A stretch of 64,000 nt of DNA from Pseudomonas arcuscaelestis. Lineage in GTDB: Bacteria; Pseudomonadota; Gammaproteobacteria; Pseudomonadales; Pseudomonadaceae. The position numbers and the translations under genes are program-made. Below the pieces are notes generated by a model, which had not been told where the DNA came from, made no database searches, and was given only the letters and a program-made list of their open reading frames with translations. The stretch lies in assembly GCF_016881005.1 (NCBI RefSeq), contig NZ_JACOPV010000006.1:186001-250000 (forward strand), written 5' to 3'. This document shows, piece after piece, positions 25,317 to 35,202 of this stretch (position 1 is the stretch's first letter; each line of letters starts with the position of its first letter).

Positions 25317-26282
25317 ATGCATTCACTCAACCCTACCTCCTGCACCCACGTGTCACAGTCTCAAGCCTCGATCCTGATCGAGCGACTCGTTCAGTCCATT
25401 GAGCGTACTGACAGACCTGCCTTCGAGATCATTCAGTCTCCATCGGGATACGAACGGGTACAGAAGACCAGGCTCTCCAAATACTTCGACTCCATGCAGC
25501 AGATGGTTTACCTCTTCGATGATCGTCACGCCTACGTCTACAGCGAACACCTGCGAGCCTTCTGGCAAGCCTGTCAGGACATTGGCCTGGAGCGTAGTCC
25601 TGCAGGCCTGATCTGCCTGAATGAGCAAGGAACGGGATACCTAGATTTCCACCACTCTATGAACGTGCTGGTCGCTCGGATTCGTCAGATTATCCGAAGC
25701 AAGGAGTTCAAGCGTAAGGAGAATGACCGTCGCTATGAGGCCACCCAGAAGCAGGCCATGCTTACTGAGTATGTGGGGCGGGTACTGGATCGCTATTCCC
25801 GTACGGTTGTGGTACGGGTTGACCTGCACTACCAAGCGATAGCACAAGCACGTCTGCGTATCGAACATGTGTTCGAAGATCTGGATTTTCTGGTCCGAGC
25901 GAGGGAGCGTAATCCGATCTTCAAGCACGAGACGGGCTATATCTGTTCAGTTGAGCAAGGAGAGGACAAGGGGTTTCACGTCCATGCAGCCTTCTTCTTC
26001 AATGGTGCTGAGGTACGTAGCGACTTTAATAAAGCGAGGGAGATTGGTGAGCTGTGGAAGCAGATCAGCCGTGGGCATGGGTACTGCTACCGCTGCAACG
26101 ATGACAAGGACCGTTACGGCGATGAGGTCGGTATTGGGACGATCAGGCGAGTTGACACTCAGGCGTGTGGCAAGGTTACCAAGGCCATGCACTATCTCGC
26201 CAAGGACACTCAGCATCTACGTATCAAGCCGGCAGGGGCACGAACCTTTCGCACTGGTCGCGTTCGATGGGCAACTGCTTGA
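25317..26282 (+). CDS. Inovirus Gp2-like (YagK/YfjJ domain) protein
   Basis: A 321-residue protein of the inovirus Gp2 / YfjJ type found in P4-like islands and filamentous-phage satellites. The motif HVH at residues 221-223, in GFHVHAAFFFNG, resembles the His-hydrophobic-His metal site of HUH replication endonucleases, and a Cys pair lies in YCYRCNDDKDRYG. A catalytic tyrosine cannot be fixed by eye. Start at MHSLNPTS (25317) rather than a GTG at 25275 inside the hairpin. Its likely job is replication initiation of an excised form of the element, by inference from the family. Confidence 0.75.
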   Translation: MHSLNPTSCTHVSQSQASILIERLVQSIERTDRPAFEIIQSPSGYERVQKTRLSKYFDSMQQMVYLFDDRHAYVYSEHLRAFWQACQDIGLERSPAGLICLNEQGTGYLDFHHSMNVLVARIRQIIRSKEFKRKENDRRYEATQKQAMLTEYVGRVLDRYSRTVVVRVDLHYQAIAQARLRIEHVFEDLDFLVRARERNPIFKHETGYICSVEQGEDKGFHVHAAFFFNGAEVRSDFNKAREIGELWKQISRGHGYCYRCNDDKDRYGDEVGIGTIRRVDTQACGKVTKAMHYLAKDTQHLRIKPAGARTFRTGRVRWATA

Positions 26283-26386
26283 GTGCTATCGATCAGTCGA
26301 TGGTTATTCCCCATTTCTGAGCAAATTTCCTATTTTCTGACTGGCTGATTGCCACTACAGTGGTGCCCTTTTACTAGGAGGGCACC

Positions 26387-26707
26387 ATGGCATCAGTGAT
26401 TGAAGTGACTAAGGATGTGATTTACGAGCTGTCAGGCGAGAAGGTAAACATCCCGGCAGATTTGATTGTTCAGTCTTCATTTGAGTTGGTGGAGGCTCCC
26501 AGATTCAAGGGGGGTGGTGAAACCTATGCAACGTTGTTCACCGGGACTACCCGGGCTGGGGCTGTCGTATGGCGTGTCACGACTGATTACGGCTTCTCAA
26601 CTCCAACCGTCGACGCTGTCGAGTTGGTAGAGTGCCCTGAAGGTATCGAGATTATTCAGAGCTTAGCTATTGAGATCGTAGACATCGGTGCAGACGTTGA
26701 TGGATAG
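26387..26707 (+). CDS. Unknown protein, 106 aa
   Basis: A 106-residue acidic protein starting MASVIEVTKDVIYEL after AGGAGGGCACC, an excellent ribosome site, so the gene is probably real. It is predicted mostly beta-strand with no signal peptide, cysteines or recognised motif (one Cys in VECPEG). It follows the Gp2-like gene by 104 bp on the same strand and may belong to the satellite-like module. Confidence 0.6.
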   Translation: MASVIEVTKDVIYELSGEKVNIPADLIVQSSFELVEAPRFKGGGETYATLFTGTTRAGAVVWRVTTDYGFSTPTVDAVELVECPEGIEIIQSLAIEIVDIGADVDG

Positions 26708-26788
26708 TGACTGCCCCAATCCCAACATACTGCCGAACTACAGCGCTTCAACGCGCTGGTAGGCTCGTATTCAGCAGGGGCAACATAT

Positions 26789-27076
26789 TCACAACCGTAT
26801 ATGGGCTTGTCTGTAGCAACGGTCATTCAGCGGCTTGGTCGACATCCCGGTAATTCGTGCTAATACCCGCATAGTGACGAGCTGGCTGTACAGGCCGAGG
26901 TCTTCTATAGAGCTAGCTGCCTCTGCAAATCGGCTACCAAGGGCTTTGATGATGGCGATCATAATCGGATCATAGTTCGAGAATTGTCTGAGTAGAGCCA
27001 GAGTTTTCGACTCTAATCCAAATGTAAGGGGCTGGAGGGAGTCGGTGGCTTTGTAACGTGGTCTATGAGCGCGCAC
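26789..27076 (-). CDS. Doubtful small frame, 95 aa
   Basis: The only leftward frame in the 672-bp gap between 26707 and zorA; it starts with GTG and has no convincing ribosome site. Its middle (LALLRQFSNYDPIMIAIIKALGSRF) is helical and protein-like, so it may be a remnant or a genuine small gene. The rest of the gap (27077-27379) shows no clear gene; the zorA promoter must lie there but no strong -35/-10 pair was picked out. Confidence 0.25.
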   Translation of the reverse strand: MRAHRPRYKATDSLQPLTFGLESKTLALLRQFSNYDPIMIAIIKALGSRFAEAASSIEDLGLYSQLVTMRVLARITGMSTKPLNDRCYRQAHIRL

Positions 27077-27379
27077 CCGATAAGCCAGGCAGATATCTCA
27101 GATCAGGAATCCACTGATCGCGTCCAGCTTTACGACGATCAGGGCTCAGGCTAAGGTGGTAGCATAATGACATGATGTTTCTGGCATTTGTCTACGGAAG
27201 GTTCTTGATCAGCTGTAGTGATACTACCGCCTTTCCATTCCGAATTTGTTGTGCCCTGAAAAACGCGTACCGAGCAAGGTGCTGTCATAGATCGCCAGCA
27301 GGATTGGCAATTGACGCATCAATGTGGGTGTTGCAGGCGTCCCGAACATCAAAAAATTGCTAAATTGAAGGCGGAAAGT

Positions 27380-29572
27380 ATGGATTTTTCGACGCTGTTG
27401 CATCTATGGAGTGCAGCAAGCTCCGAGCAGCTGATCGCACCCAAAATGGTAGTTGGCTTCGTTTTCATTTTATGCGCTTGGTACTTTGTCCGTTATTTTT
27501 GTCGATCCTTCAAACTTAGCAGTCAGCTGAAAAGTCTCACTAAACGCGTGCAGGGTGTGAAAGCGCTCGGCCCGTCTCAACGGCGCTCTGAGTTGGAGCG
27601 TCTGTTCAGTGGCACCAAGCTGGAGCACTCCTGGCGTGAGTACGCTGAAACGCTGCACGATCAGTTCGAGCTCAAGGAAGGCGAACAGGTACTTGTCCGA
27701 TCGCGAGCCACCGCCGGAGCTGCGCACTTCTTCTCACCGCAAAGTGTGGTTGATACCCCGCTGGGGACCGAATTCTATAAACACCTGCCTGGTATTTTGA
27801 CCGGCATCGGGATTGTCGGAACTTTCTTCGGCTTGATGCTAGGTCTTCAGCACTTTGACCCGAGCACGCCTGAACAGGTTAACGCCAGCGTCGATAAGCT
27901 CTTGAAAGACGTGCTGTTCGCCTTCATCGGCTCTTTCATTTCAATCATGGCCTCCATCGCCGTCACGCTCACTGAAAAGTGGCGTCTGGGGCACTGCTAC
28001 AAGCTGCTTGAGGCATTCAACGAAACAGTCGATGGGCTTTTCGACAGTGGTGTTGGTGAGGAATACCTGGCTGAGCTCGTGCGTTCAAGTGCTGAAAGTT
28101 CGGTGCAAACACGTCAGCTAAAGGACAGCCTGGTTACTGATCTGCGGGAAATGTTACAGAACCTCGTTGATACCCAGGTCCGTGAAAGCCTCAAATTGGC
28201 AGATACCTTGTCAACGACGTACCGTGACTCTGGGCAGCTGTTGGCCGATCAGGTGAGCGGTGCGATCGAGAACAGCCTCAAGTCGCCGCTTGAAGCCATC
28301 GCGGGTGCAGTGCAGGCCGCCAGTGGCGATCAGTCCGGGCAGGTACAGAACCTGCTTCAGGATGTTCTGGTTGCCTTCATGAGCAAGCTGGAAGGTACGT
28401 TCGGCCAACAGTTCAATGGCCTACACGAGTTGATGGGCCAGTCAGTTGCTGCCATGCAGTCGATGCAGCAAGGCTTCTCGACCCTGATCCAGGATATGCG
28501 TTCGGCTAGCGAGTCCTCGAATCAAAGCAGTTCGGCCATGATTGCCCAGCTACTGGCCGATATGCAGGCAGGACAAAACGCCATGCAAGCGGGGATGAAT
28601 GAGATGCTCGCCAATCTTCAGGCTTCGGTTGCCCGTATCGGCAACGAAGGGGAGGGGGCTGGCGCTCGAATGGCCGAGCAACTGGAGAAGCTGTTCGCTC
28701 AAAGCGAGGCTCGCCAACAGGCAATGGCTGAGAATCTCCAGGCTTTTGTCGAGTCGATCAAGCAGAGCATCGGCCAAGGCCAACAGGAAACCATGGCCAA
28801 GATTGCAGGCTCTGTCGAGGTGCTGGGTGATCAGCTCTCGGCCGTCTTCAAGCAACTGGAGCATGGTCAGCAGCAGATGGATAAATCCACCCGTGCCGCC
28901 CAGGCTGACTTGCACCAAGGTACCCGCGACCTGGTGGGTGGCCTCGACGAGCAGGTCAAGGCTTTGCTGCAGACGGTTTCCGAGCAACAGAAGTCTGCCC
29001 AGGACACCGTCAATGCATTGAGTGCCCAGACTGAGCAGCATCTGCAAAGTATGCAGCTGGGTGCGGATAAGATGCGGGCGGCGGCTGAGCGATTTGAAAC
29101 CGCCGGACAAAGCGTTGCTCGAGCCAGTGAGTCGACTGCTGGTCTGATGGGCACAGTCCAAGGCGCAGGGGCTGAGCTTGCGCAGGCGTCGCGTGAGCTG
29201 AACACCGTTGTCGCGGACTACCGGAACAATCGTGAAGCGGTAGCGAAAACGCTCGCTGTCATCGAAGGGGTCGTTGCCAGTGCGCAAGGGGAAGCCAGCG
29301 GTCGCAGCCAATATCTCCAGGACCTGAAGGTTCAGAGCGAGCGGATGCAGGCGCTTAACCGCGAAGTGTATGAATACCTCGAAAACATCAGTGGTGTGCT
29401 GGGTAACGGCTTCAAGGAATTCGGTGAAGGCATGGACCGGGCGTTGAGACAAACCTTGGGTAGCCTCGACACCGAGCTCGATAAAGCAGTCAAGAGCCTC
29501 GCTGGCGGTGTGGAAGGGGTCAAGGAAAGTCTCGAAGACTTCAGCGACATCATGGAACGCATCAGGCGGTAA
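27380..29572 (+). CDS. zorA: Zorya system proton-channel subunit ZorA
   Basis: A 730-residue MotA/ExbB-like protein with membrane segments near 22-40, 137-156 (GILTGIGIVGTFFGLMLGL) and 176-198, then a 500-residue helical tail rich in Gln, Ala and Glu, the cytoplasmic tail typical of ZorA. In Zorya, ZorA5ZorB2 forms a peptidoglycan-anchored, proton-driven rotary complex that senses phage entry and recruits effectors. Start at 27380 (MDFSTLLHL) after GGCGGAAAG; an upstream frame start at 27311 adds 23 Cys-rich residues and is rejected. zorB follows after 13 bp. Confidence 0.93.
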   Translation: MDFSTLLHLWSAASSEQLIAPKMVVGFVFILCAWYFVRYFCRSFKLSSQLKSLTKRVQGVKALGPSQRRSELERLFSGTKLEHSWREYAETLHDQFELKEGEQVLVRSRATAGAAHFFSPQSVVDTPLGTEFYKHLPGILTGIGIVGTFFGLMLGLQHFDPSTPEQVNASVDKLLKDVLFAFIGSFISIMASIAVTLTEKWRLGHCYKLLEAFNETVDGLFDSGVGEEYLAELVRSSAESSVQTRQLKDSLVTDLREMLQNLVDTQVRESLKLADTLSTTYRDSGQLLADQVSGAIENSLKSPLEAIAGAVQAASGDQSGQVQNLLQDVLVAFMSKLEGTFGQQFNGLHELMGQSVAAMQSMQQGFSTLIQDMRSASESSNQSSSAMIAQLLADMQAGQNAMQAGMNEMLANLQASVARIGNEGEGAGARMAEQLEKLFAQSEARQQAMAENLQAFVESIKQSIGQGQQETMAKIAGSVEVLGDQLSAVFKQLEHGQQQMDKSTRAAQADLHQGTRDLVGGLDEQVKALLQTVSEQQKSAQDTVNALSAQTEQHLQSMQLGADKMRAAAERFETAGQSVARASESTAGLMGTVQGAGAELAQASRELNTVVADYRNNREAVAKTLAVIEGVVASAQGEASGRSQYLQDLKVQSERMQALNREVYEYLENISGVLGNGFKEFGEGMDRALRQTLGSLDTELDKAVKSLAGGVEGVKESLEDFSDIMERIRR

Positions 29573-29585
29573 CGGAGGCTAGTCG

Positions 29586-30329
29586 ATGTTTGGTAAGCAA
29601 ATGCCTTCGGTTGCCCGTTCCAAGGACGAGGGAGAGAAGCCTTTCTGGATTTCCTTCGCTGATTTGATGACCGCGATGATGATTTTGTTTCTTGTGGTCA
29701 TGGTGGCGGCTTTGAGTTCCGTGACGCAGCGTATCAACCAGGCGGAGCAGGGGGAGAAGCAGCGTAGCAAGGACATCAGTCAGATTTGTGAGCACCTGAG
29801 CCTCAAAGCGAAGACTGCCAGCAAGACCATCGTCGTGGACTGCAAGGACAACCGGATCAGTTTCGGCGATGCTGGCCGTTTCGGGCATAACCAGTACGCG
29901 CTGAGCAGCGATGGCCAATCGGCACTTCAGGAGGTCGTGCCTATGATTCTGGACGCGGCTAACAGTGAAGAGGGGCGTAAGTGGTTCAAACAGGTTGTGA
30001 TCGAGGGCTCGACCGACACCGACGGCTCCTACCTTTATAACTTGCACCTGTCGCTGCAGCGTTCGGAGTGGGTGATGTGCAGCTTGCTCGATAGTCGCAG
30101 CCCGCTCCAGGTCGGTTTGTCGCCAGAGCACCAACAGCAGATCAGATCGACGTTTCTGGCGGGCGGCGTGTCGTTCAACAACGCAAAGGACACCAAGGAA
30201 GAAAGCCGGCGAGTGGAGTTGCGTATGCAGTTCTTTGGCTTGAAGGAGAAGGAGGGCAATCTCAAGCCTGATGTGCCGGTGTTCACTAACACTGATGTGG
30301 AAAAATGTCAGTTGGCGATGAATCGATGA
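29586..30329 (+). CDS. zorB: Zorya system stator subunit ZorB
   Basis: A 247-residue MotB-like protein: a short cytoplasmic N-terminus, one membrane helix (about 24-43, FADLMTAMMILFLVVMVAAL) with the proton-binding aspartate at D26, and a periplasmic OmpA-like peptidoglycan-binding domain in the second half (VIEGSTDTDGSYLYNLHLSLQR). The position of D26 matches the essential ion-binding Asp of MotB/ZorB. It overlaps zorC by 4 bp (ATGA), showing translational coupling. Confidence 0.93.
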   Translation: MFGKQMPSVARSKDEGEKPFWISFADLMTAMMILFLVVMVAALSSVTQRINQAEQGEKQRSKDISQICEHLSLKAKTASKTIVVDCKDNRISFGDAGRFGHNQYALSSDGQSALQEVVPMILDAANSEEGRKWFKQVVIEGSTDTDGSYLYNLHLSLQRSEWVMCSLLDSRSPLQVGLSPEHQQQIRSTFLAGGVSFNNAKDTKEESRRVELRMQFFGLKEKEGNLKPDVPVFTNTDVEKCQLAMNR

Positions 30330-31954
30330 CCAGCTCAATCGTGAGGCTTTCCGCCGCCATTAGCCACAGTCTGTCAGCTCATCGCACGGCGCTGGCCCCA
30401 GAACCGTTGGAGCGTTTCCCCCGTCTGGCTGCTGCGGGGGGCGATCTTTACGAGCGATTCGAGCGCGCTGAAAAGGCCTTGCCGCCCCCCGAAGAAAAGC
30501 GCCGTGCTGCGATAAGCAAGTTTCGCAATGTACTGCCACTCAACGCCTCGGAATGGCGCTTGGTGTTCGCCGGTCTTTCAGACAAGAGTGAGCGAGTCGG
30601 GCCAATACTGGACGATGATCAGCTTTACGCCCGGGTGCACGAAGAAGTGCATCAGCGTATCGAAAAGCGAAGGCTGAGCCGCCGGGATTGGTTGGCGCTG
30701 TGCTTCAGCTACTTTGGTTACGACGCCGCTACGCCTGCCCAGAACGCCAATTGGTGCCTGTTGCGCGAAGATGTCCAGCTCGGTTTCGAATGTGTTAGAG
30801 ACCAGCAAAAGCGCGAGAAGGAATGGGTACAGATCGTTCAGCAACATCAGGAGCTTTTCTCCGAGCAGGCAGGTGCCAGGCTGGGTGACCAGATGTTCAA
30901 GGGTGAAATCAGCGACCTTTCGGCATTGCAGACGATTGCGCAGATCCCTGACAGCAGTTGGCTGTGGCGCAGGATTTTTACCGTACTGATTTCTCGCATT
31001 TTCATGCTGGATGACGCTGAGTTCTCTCTGCGCTTGGCCGACCTGATCGACATCGGCCGGCAGCACCCGCGGTACATGAACGACATCCTGAGTGCATGCC
31101 TGTCGCGTTACCACTTGGCAGCTTATCGAGAGAAGCCGTCGTCGCTGCTCAAACAACGCGCGCTCGACAATTGGGGCAGCCCACAGATCCGCTCCAGACA
31201 AAACAGCTGGCTGCAGTATGTCGATAAAGACGTCTGTGCGATGGTCGTGGCATGGTTCGCGAAGGAAGATCTGGAGCACTTCTTCAACTTGTTGAAGGGA
31301 GACTCCGAGGTTGATCAGTCGCGATTGTATTACTGGCTAAGATTTGCCAACCAAATGAGCTACACCCGGATCGTCATGGGCTCGGATGCCTGGAATGACC
31401 GCGGGCAGGACTTTGTCCATTTCCGTGAGAAGAACAAGGGGCGCTTGAGCAAGCTGGTCGGTGGTCCTGGGCACAACAATGCCGTTGTCATGCAGATTGG
31501 GGACTACTTTTTCGTGGAGTTTTCTGGAACGGGTAATGCCTGCTTTGTGTACAAAGCGGACGATTCGCCGTTTAACCCAGACAAATTCCAGCTTGAACTC
31601 GCCAAAGAACTCAAGCAGCGCCATCGAACGATAGAGTGGATGATTCATTCACCTGCGCCTGGCCGCCCAGACCGCATCGAGGGTTGGCTAAGCAAGTTCG
31701 ATGACAAGCTCGGAAAATTGGGCATTCGCGTTCAAACTCAGGCCGGAGCGTCAGGAGCAACCAAACCGATCGCTTTTGAAGACCAGGTCCGTGACGCCTT
31801 GAAGTCGGTCAAGCACAAGGTCTATGACCAGCGCGGGCGCGGTGGTGCGTTTCAGGTCCAGCTTGATGACAATGATCTGGCGGCCGTTGCTACTCTCCAA
31901 CGCCTGGGTTTCAAGCCCGTCAACCACCAGCCACTCCGGTTCTGGAGACAGTAA
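30326..31954 (+). CDS. zorC: Zorya type I effector ZorC
   Basis: A 542-residue soluble protein starting MTSSIVRLSAA at the ATG that overlaps the zorB stop; a start seven codons earlier is possible. The central region (EDLEHFFNLLKGD, SRLYYWLRFANQMSYTRIVMGSDA) fits the EH-signature protein ZorC that marks type I Zorya. ZorC binds DNA and works with ZorD in published type I systems. Its stop shares one base with the zorD start. Confidence 0.88.
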   Translation: MTSSIVRLSAAISHSLSAHRTALAPEPLERFPRLAAAGGDLYERFERAEKALPPPEEKRRAAISKFRNVLPLNASEWRLVFAGLSDKSERVGPILDDDQLYARVHEEVHQRIEKRRLSRRDWLALCFSYFGYDAATPAQNANWCLLREDVQLGFECVRDQQKREKEWVQIVQQHQELFSEQAGARLGDQMFKGEISDLSALQTIAQIPDSSWLWRRIFTVLISRIFMLDDAEFSLRLADLIDIGRQHPRYMNDILSACLSRYHLAAYREKPSSLLKQRALDNWGSPQIRSRQNSWLQYVDKDVCAMVVAWFAKEDLEHFFNLLKGDSEVDQSRLYYWLRFANQMSYTRIVMGSDAWNDRGQDFVHFREKNKGRLSKLVGGPGHNNAVVMQIGDYFFVEFSGTGNACFVYKADDSPFNPDKFQLELAKELKQRHRTIEWMIHSPAPGRPDRIEGWLSKFDDKLGKLGIRVQTQAGASGATKPIAFEDQVRDALKSVKHKVYDQRGRGGAFQVQLDDNDLAAVATLQRLGFKPVNHQPLRFWRQ

Positions 31955-34900
31955 TGCTCAAGCGTTTGCTCAAAGGCATTGGCCTGCAGCCGAATTCGGC
32001 GTTAGAAAATACTGAGCCTGTTTTTTCCGTTGAGGAGCAGGGCATTTGTTATCCCCTGAGCTTGGCGGAGAATACGGAGTCCTGGCCGCTGGCAAGTTAT
32101 CTGGACCAGTTGGAAGAAGAGGAGTTCGTCTCTCAACTCAGCGATCGCTGGTTGCTGACGTGGGATGAGCTGTACCGGCTGCTGGATGAGCCAGAGCACG
32201 TAACAAGTTTGCCTCTATTGGGGTTGCCGCCACAGACAGCCCTCATCCCTCAATTGAGCAGCCAAGGCAGCCTTGCCTCCGACGATTTCAAAGTCTCCGT
32301 CAGTGGCTGGCGTGACCCGCAGTCCAATGCCAATGTGCAAGTGCAGCGTACGGGGGCCATCGTTCATTATCACGGAAACACGGAAATTCTGCCTGAGGTG
32401 TCCTGGAAACTGACCTGTGCGGTACGACAACTTTATCTGGCACAACAAAATGAGCCAGGTGAAGTAACCAACCAGATCGGCTGGGCCAGCATCAGAAAGC
32501 TGGCGCGCAAGGCGGGTGCCGGTATGGATGGCTTCTTGGATAAGACCGTCGTTGTTAAACCTGAAAGCCTGCGGCTCAATCCGCGGAAATCGACCGTAGG
32601 TGATACCCCGGTTATTGAGCTGCAACCTAGCTTCGAAGGTCAGCCAGCAAACTGGCTTGAGAGTTTCGACGGTGCCAATCAGGTTCAGGACCGATATCGG
32701 GTGACCGGTGATGATGGATCGTTGACCCACGTCCTGATTGAGCCTGAAGTCAAATCTGTACTGGACTATGTGCGCTCGTTGCCCGGGCGTCGGGTCGCTG
32801 GGGATGATGCTCTTTCCTTCGTCCGCAACCCTTACAGCGCACTCGGCGATAGTGCCGCACAAGTGCTGGATGCGCAGAGCTATGAAGACGAACTGGCCGA
32901 GGCCGGGATTTTCTTTCACCGCTTTCATCTGGAGCCCAAACTGGATGAAGCGGGGCGGCACATTGAGCAGGTAAACCTGACGCTCGAACCCATCTCGCCA
33001 ACCCCGCAGCCGCCCATCGAAGTTGAATTCAAAGCGGCTTATGAACTCGCGCCGTTCGTGCATGAGTTGCAGCTGAAATTGGCCGCTGGCATGCCGGCCG
33101 GTTTCTGGCAGGGCTATGAACTGGAGCTTAGCGATTTTGATTTACGCCAGCTGGCGGGTATCAACGACCTGCTTAAGCGTTGGCAAAACGAAGCGGCGGG
33201 TATCGAGTTCGACTCCGTCCTGGACCTGTCGCTATACGGCGACCGAGTGACGGGCATCGGGGAAGCGGAAAAAATTACTTCGCCATTCCTGGTCAAAGAG
33301 GCGACCGAGAACTGGCTGCCGAAGGATGTGGCGGCGCTGGGCATTGATGCAGAAATTCTTGGGCGCTGGGATCCTTCCGACCGTGCTCAATTTGAAGCGT
33401 TTGAGCAGCGGCTGGACGAAGCTCGCGCTGCCGGTGATGAAACAGTCTGTTTGCCAGAGTCCGAAACACCGCTGTCGATTGCCGCGGCCGAGCAACTGTT
33501 TGATGCCTGGTCGAAGAAGATCGCCCCTGTCGAGACCAGCCTGGTCCAGCAGCAGGAGAAGGTTGGCCGCGCCGTACTGCAAATCGGCCACAACATTGAC
33601 GAGCCGACCTACGTTCAGATTCGCCAGGCAGCCTTGCGCGCCGCTTTGGACGCGACGCCAGAGTTGCCCGGCTTGCTCAAGCCTGAGGTCGTATTGCGTG
33701 AGCACCAGCTTCAAGGCGTCGCGTGGTTGCAGCATTTGTTCCGCTTGTCCCCCACGGACGTATCAGGTTGCTTGCTCGCTGATGACATGGGGCTTGGAAA
33801 AACGATCCAGTTGCTCACCTTCCTGGTCTGGTACCTGGAAAAGTATCCACAAGACAAGCCGACACTGATCGTCGCCCCGGTTTCGTTGCTTGATAACTGG
33901 GAGCGTGAGCTTCACCGGTTCTTCTTCGCTGACGCACTGCCAGTGCTGAAGCTGTATGGCTCAGCCTTGAGTGCAGTGAAGTTCAAGAAGGAAGAAATCC
34001 CTGCGGACTTGAAAGCAAAAGGCATTAAGAACCTGCTGCGCCCAGGTTGGATGGGCGATGCCCGAATCGTCCTGACGACTTACGAGACACTGCGTGATCA
34101 GGAGTTTTCCCTGGCGCGCCAGCAATGGTCCATCGTTGTGTGTGACGAAGCTCAGAAGCTGAAGAACCCAGCTGCACTGGTGACTCAGGCGATCAAAGCC
34201 ATTCCGGCTAGATTTCGAGTGGCGTGTACCGGTACGCCCGTCGAGAACACGCTGATCGATCTCTGGTGTCTGTTCGATTTCATTCAGCCAGGTTTTCTGG
34301 GCGGTTTGAACCAGTTCGGTCGCGAGTATCAGCGCCCTATCGAAGCCGCATTGGAGCGCGATACGGTTGCACTGGAGCGCCTCCGAGGTCTTATCGAACC
34401 GCAGACTTTGCGCCGAACCAAGCAAGACATTGCCAAAGACCTGCCTGCCAAAATCGAAGACATGGCATGTCGTTCACTTAGCATGCATGCCTTGCAGCGC
34501 AATCTGTACCTGTCGGAAATATCCGCGTACAGCCAGAAGCAGCAGATCGAAGAAGAGCTCGATCAAAAGACCTCCGGCATGCTTGGGTTACTGCACAAGC
34601 TCAAGCTGATTTGCGCCCACCCGTATAGCGTCCAGCCAGACAAGCGATTGCGTGACAACTCGCCGAAGCTGCAGTGGTTGATGCAGACGCTTGAGTCGAT
34701 CAAAAGAGCTGGAAACGGTGACAAGGTCATCGTCTTTACCGAGTTGCGTGATATCCAGCGGGAGTTGCAGCACTCGATCCAGGAGCATTTCGGCTTTCGG
34801 GCAACCGTTATCAACGGCGATACCAGTACCAGCAGCCAGAGCGCCAATAGCCGACAGAAGCTGATCGACCAATTCCAGGAGCTGCCGGGCTTCGCCGTCA

Positions 34901-35202
34901 TTATCCTGTCCACTATTGCGGTCGGGTTTGGGGTGAACGTGCAGGCGGCCAACCACGTCATTCACTTCACCCGTTGCTGGAACCCGGCCAAGGAAGATCA
35001 AGCGACGGATCGGGCCTATCGGATTGGGCAAGAGAAGGATGTGTATGTGTACTATCCAACGGTTCGGGATGCGACGATGCCGACGTTCGAAGCAACGCTG
35101 GATGAGTTGCTGAGTAAGCGACGAGCGTTGGCGCGGGATATGTTGAGTGGGGCTTCGGACATCCAGGCTTCGGATTTTGAGGCGTTGCTGAAAACGCGAT
35201 GA
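31954..35202 (+). CDS. zorD: Zorya type I helicase/nuclease ZorD
   Basis: A 1082-residue protein whose C-terminal half is a SNF2 helicase: Walker A DDMGLGKT at 610-617, Walker B DEAQ at 731-734, and motif VI ATDRAYRIGQ near the end. The N-terminal 600 residues are family-specific (published ZorD proteins show nuclease activity that is released on activation). With zorABC it makes a complete type I Zorya operon, all four genes spaced by 13 bp or overlapping. Codon use resembles the chromosome more than the satellite module does. Confidence 0.92.
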   Translation: MLKRLLKGIGLQPNSALENTEPVFSVEEQGICYPLSLAENTESWPLASYLDQLEEEEFVSQLSDRWLLTWDELYRLLDEPEHVTSLPLLGLPPQTALIPQLSSQGSLASDDFKVSVSGWRDPQSNANVQVQRTGAIVHYHGNTEILPEVSWKLTCAVRQLYLAQQNEPGEVTNQIGWASIRKLARKAGAGMDGFLDKTVVVKPESLRLNPRKSTVGDTPVIELQPSFEGQPANWLESFDGANQVQDRYRVTGDDGSLTHVLIEPEVKSVLDYVRSLPGRRVAGDDALSFVRNPYSALGDSAAQVLDAQSYEDELAEAGIFFHRFHLEPKLDEAGRHIEQVNLTLEPISPTPQPPIEVEFKAAYELAPFVHELQLKLAAGMPAGFWQGYELELSDFDLRQLAGINDLLKRWQNEAAGIEFDSVLDLSLYGDRVTGIGEAEKITSPFLVKEATENWLPKDVAALGIDAEILGRWDPSDRAQFEAFEQRLDEARAAGDETVCLPESETPLSIAAAEQLFDAWSKKIAPVETSLVQQQEKVGRAVLQIGHNIDEPTYVQIRQAALRAALDATPELPGLLKPEVVLREHQLQGVAWLQHLFRLSPTDVSGCLLADDMGLGKTIQLLTFLVWYLEKYPQDKPTLIVAPVSLLDNWERELHRFFFADALPVLKLYGSALSAVKFKKEEIPADLKAKGIKNLLRPGWMGDARIVLTTYETLRDQEFSLARQQWSIVVCDEAQKLKNPAALVTQAIKAIPARFRVACTGTPVENTLIDLWCLFDFIQPGFLGGLNQFGREYQRPIEAALERDTVALERLRGLIEPQTLRRTKQDIAKDLPAKIEDMACRSLSMHALQRNLYLSEISAYSQKQQIEEELDQKTSGMLGLLHKLKLICAHPYSVQPDKRLRDNSPKLQWLMQTLESIKRAGNGDKVIVFTELRDIQRELQHSIQEHFGFRATVINGDTSTSSQSANSRQKLIDQFQELPGFAVIILSTIAVGFGVNVQAANHVIHFTRCWNPAKEDQATDRAYRIGQEKDVYVYYPTVRDATMPTFEATLDELLSKRRALARDMLSGASDIQASDFEALLKTR

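Noticed and set aside
27172..27363. 63-codon rightward frame before zorA
   Set aside because: No ribosome site, Cys/Arg-rich translation; this region is more likely the zorA leader.
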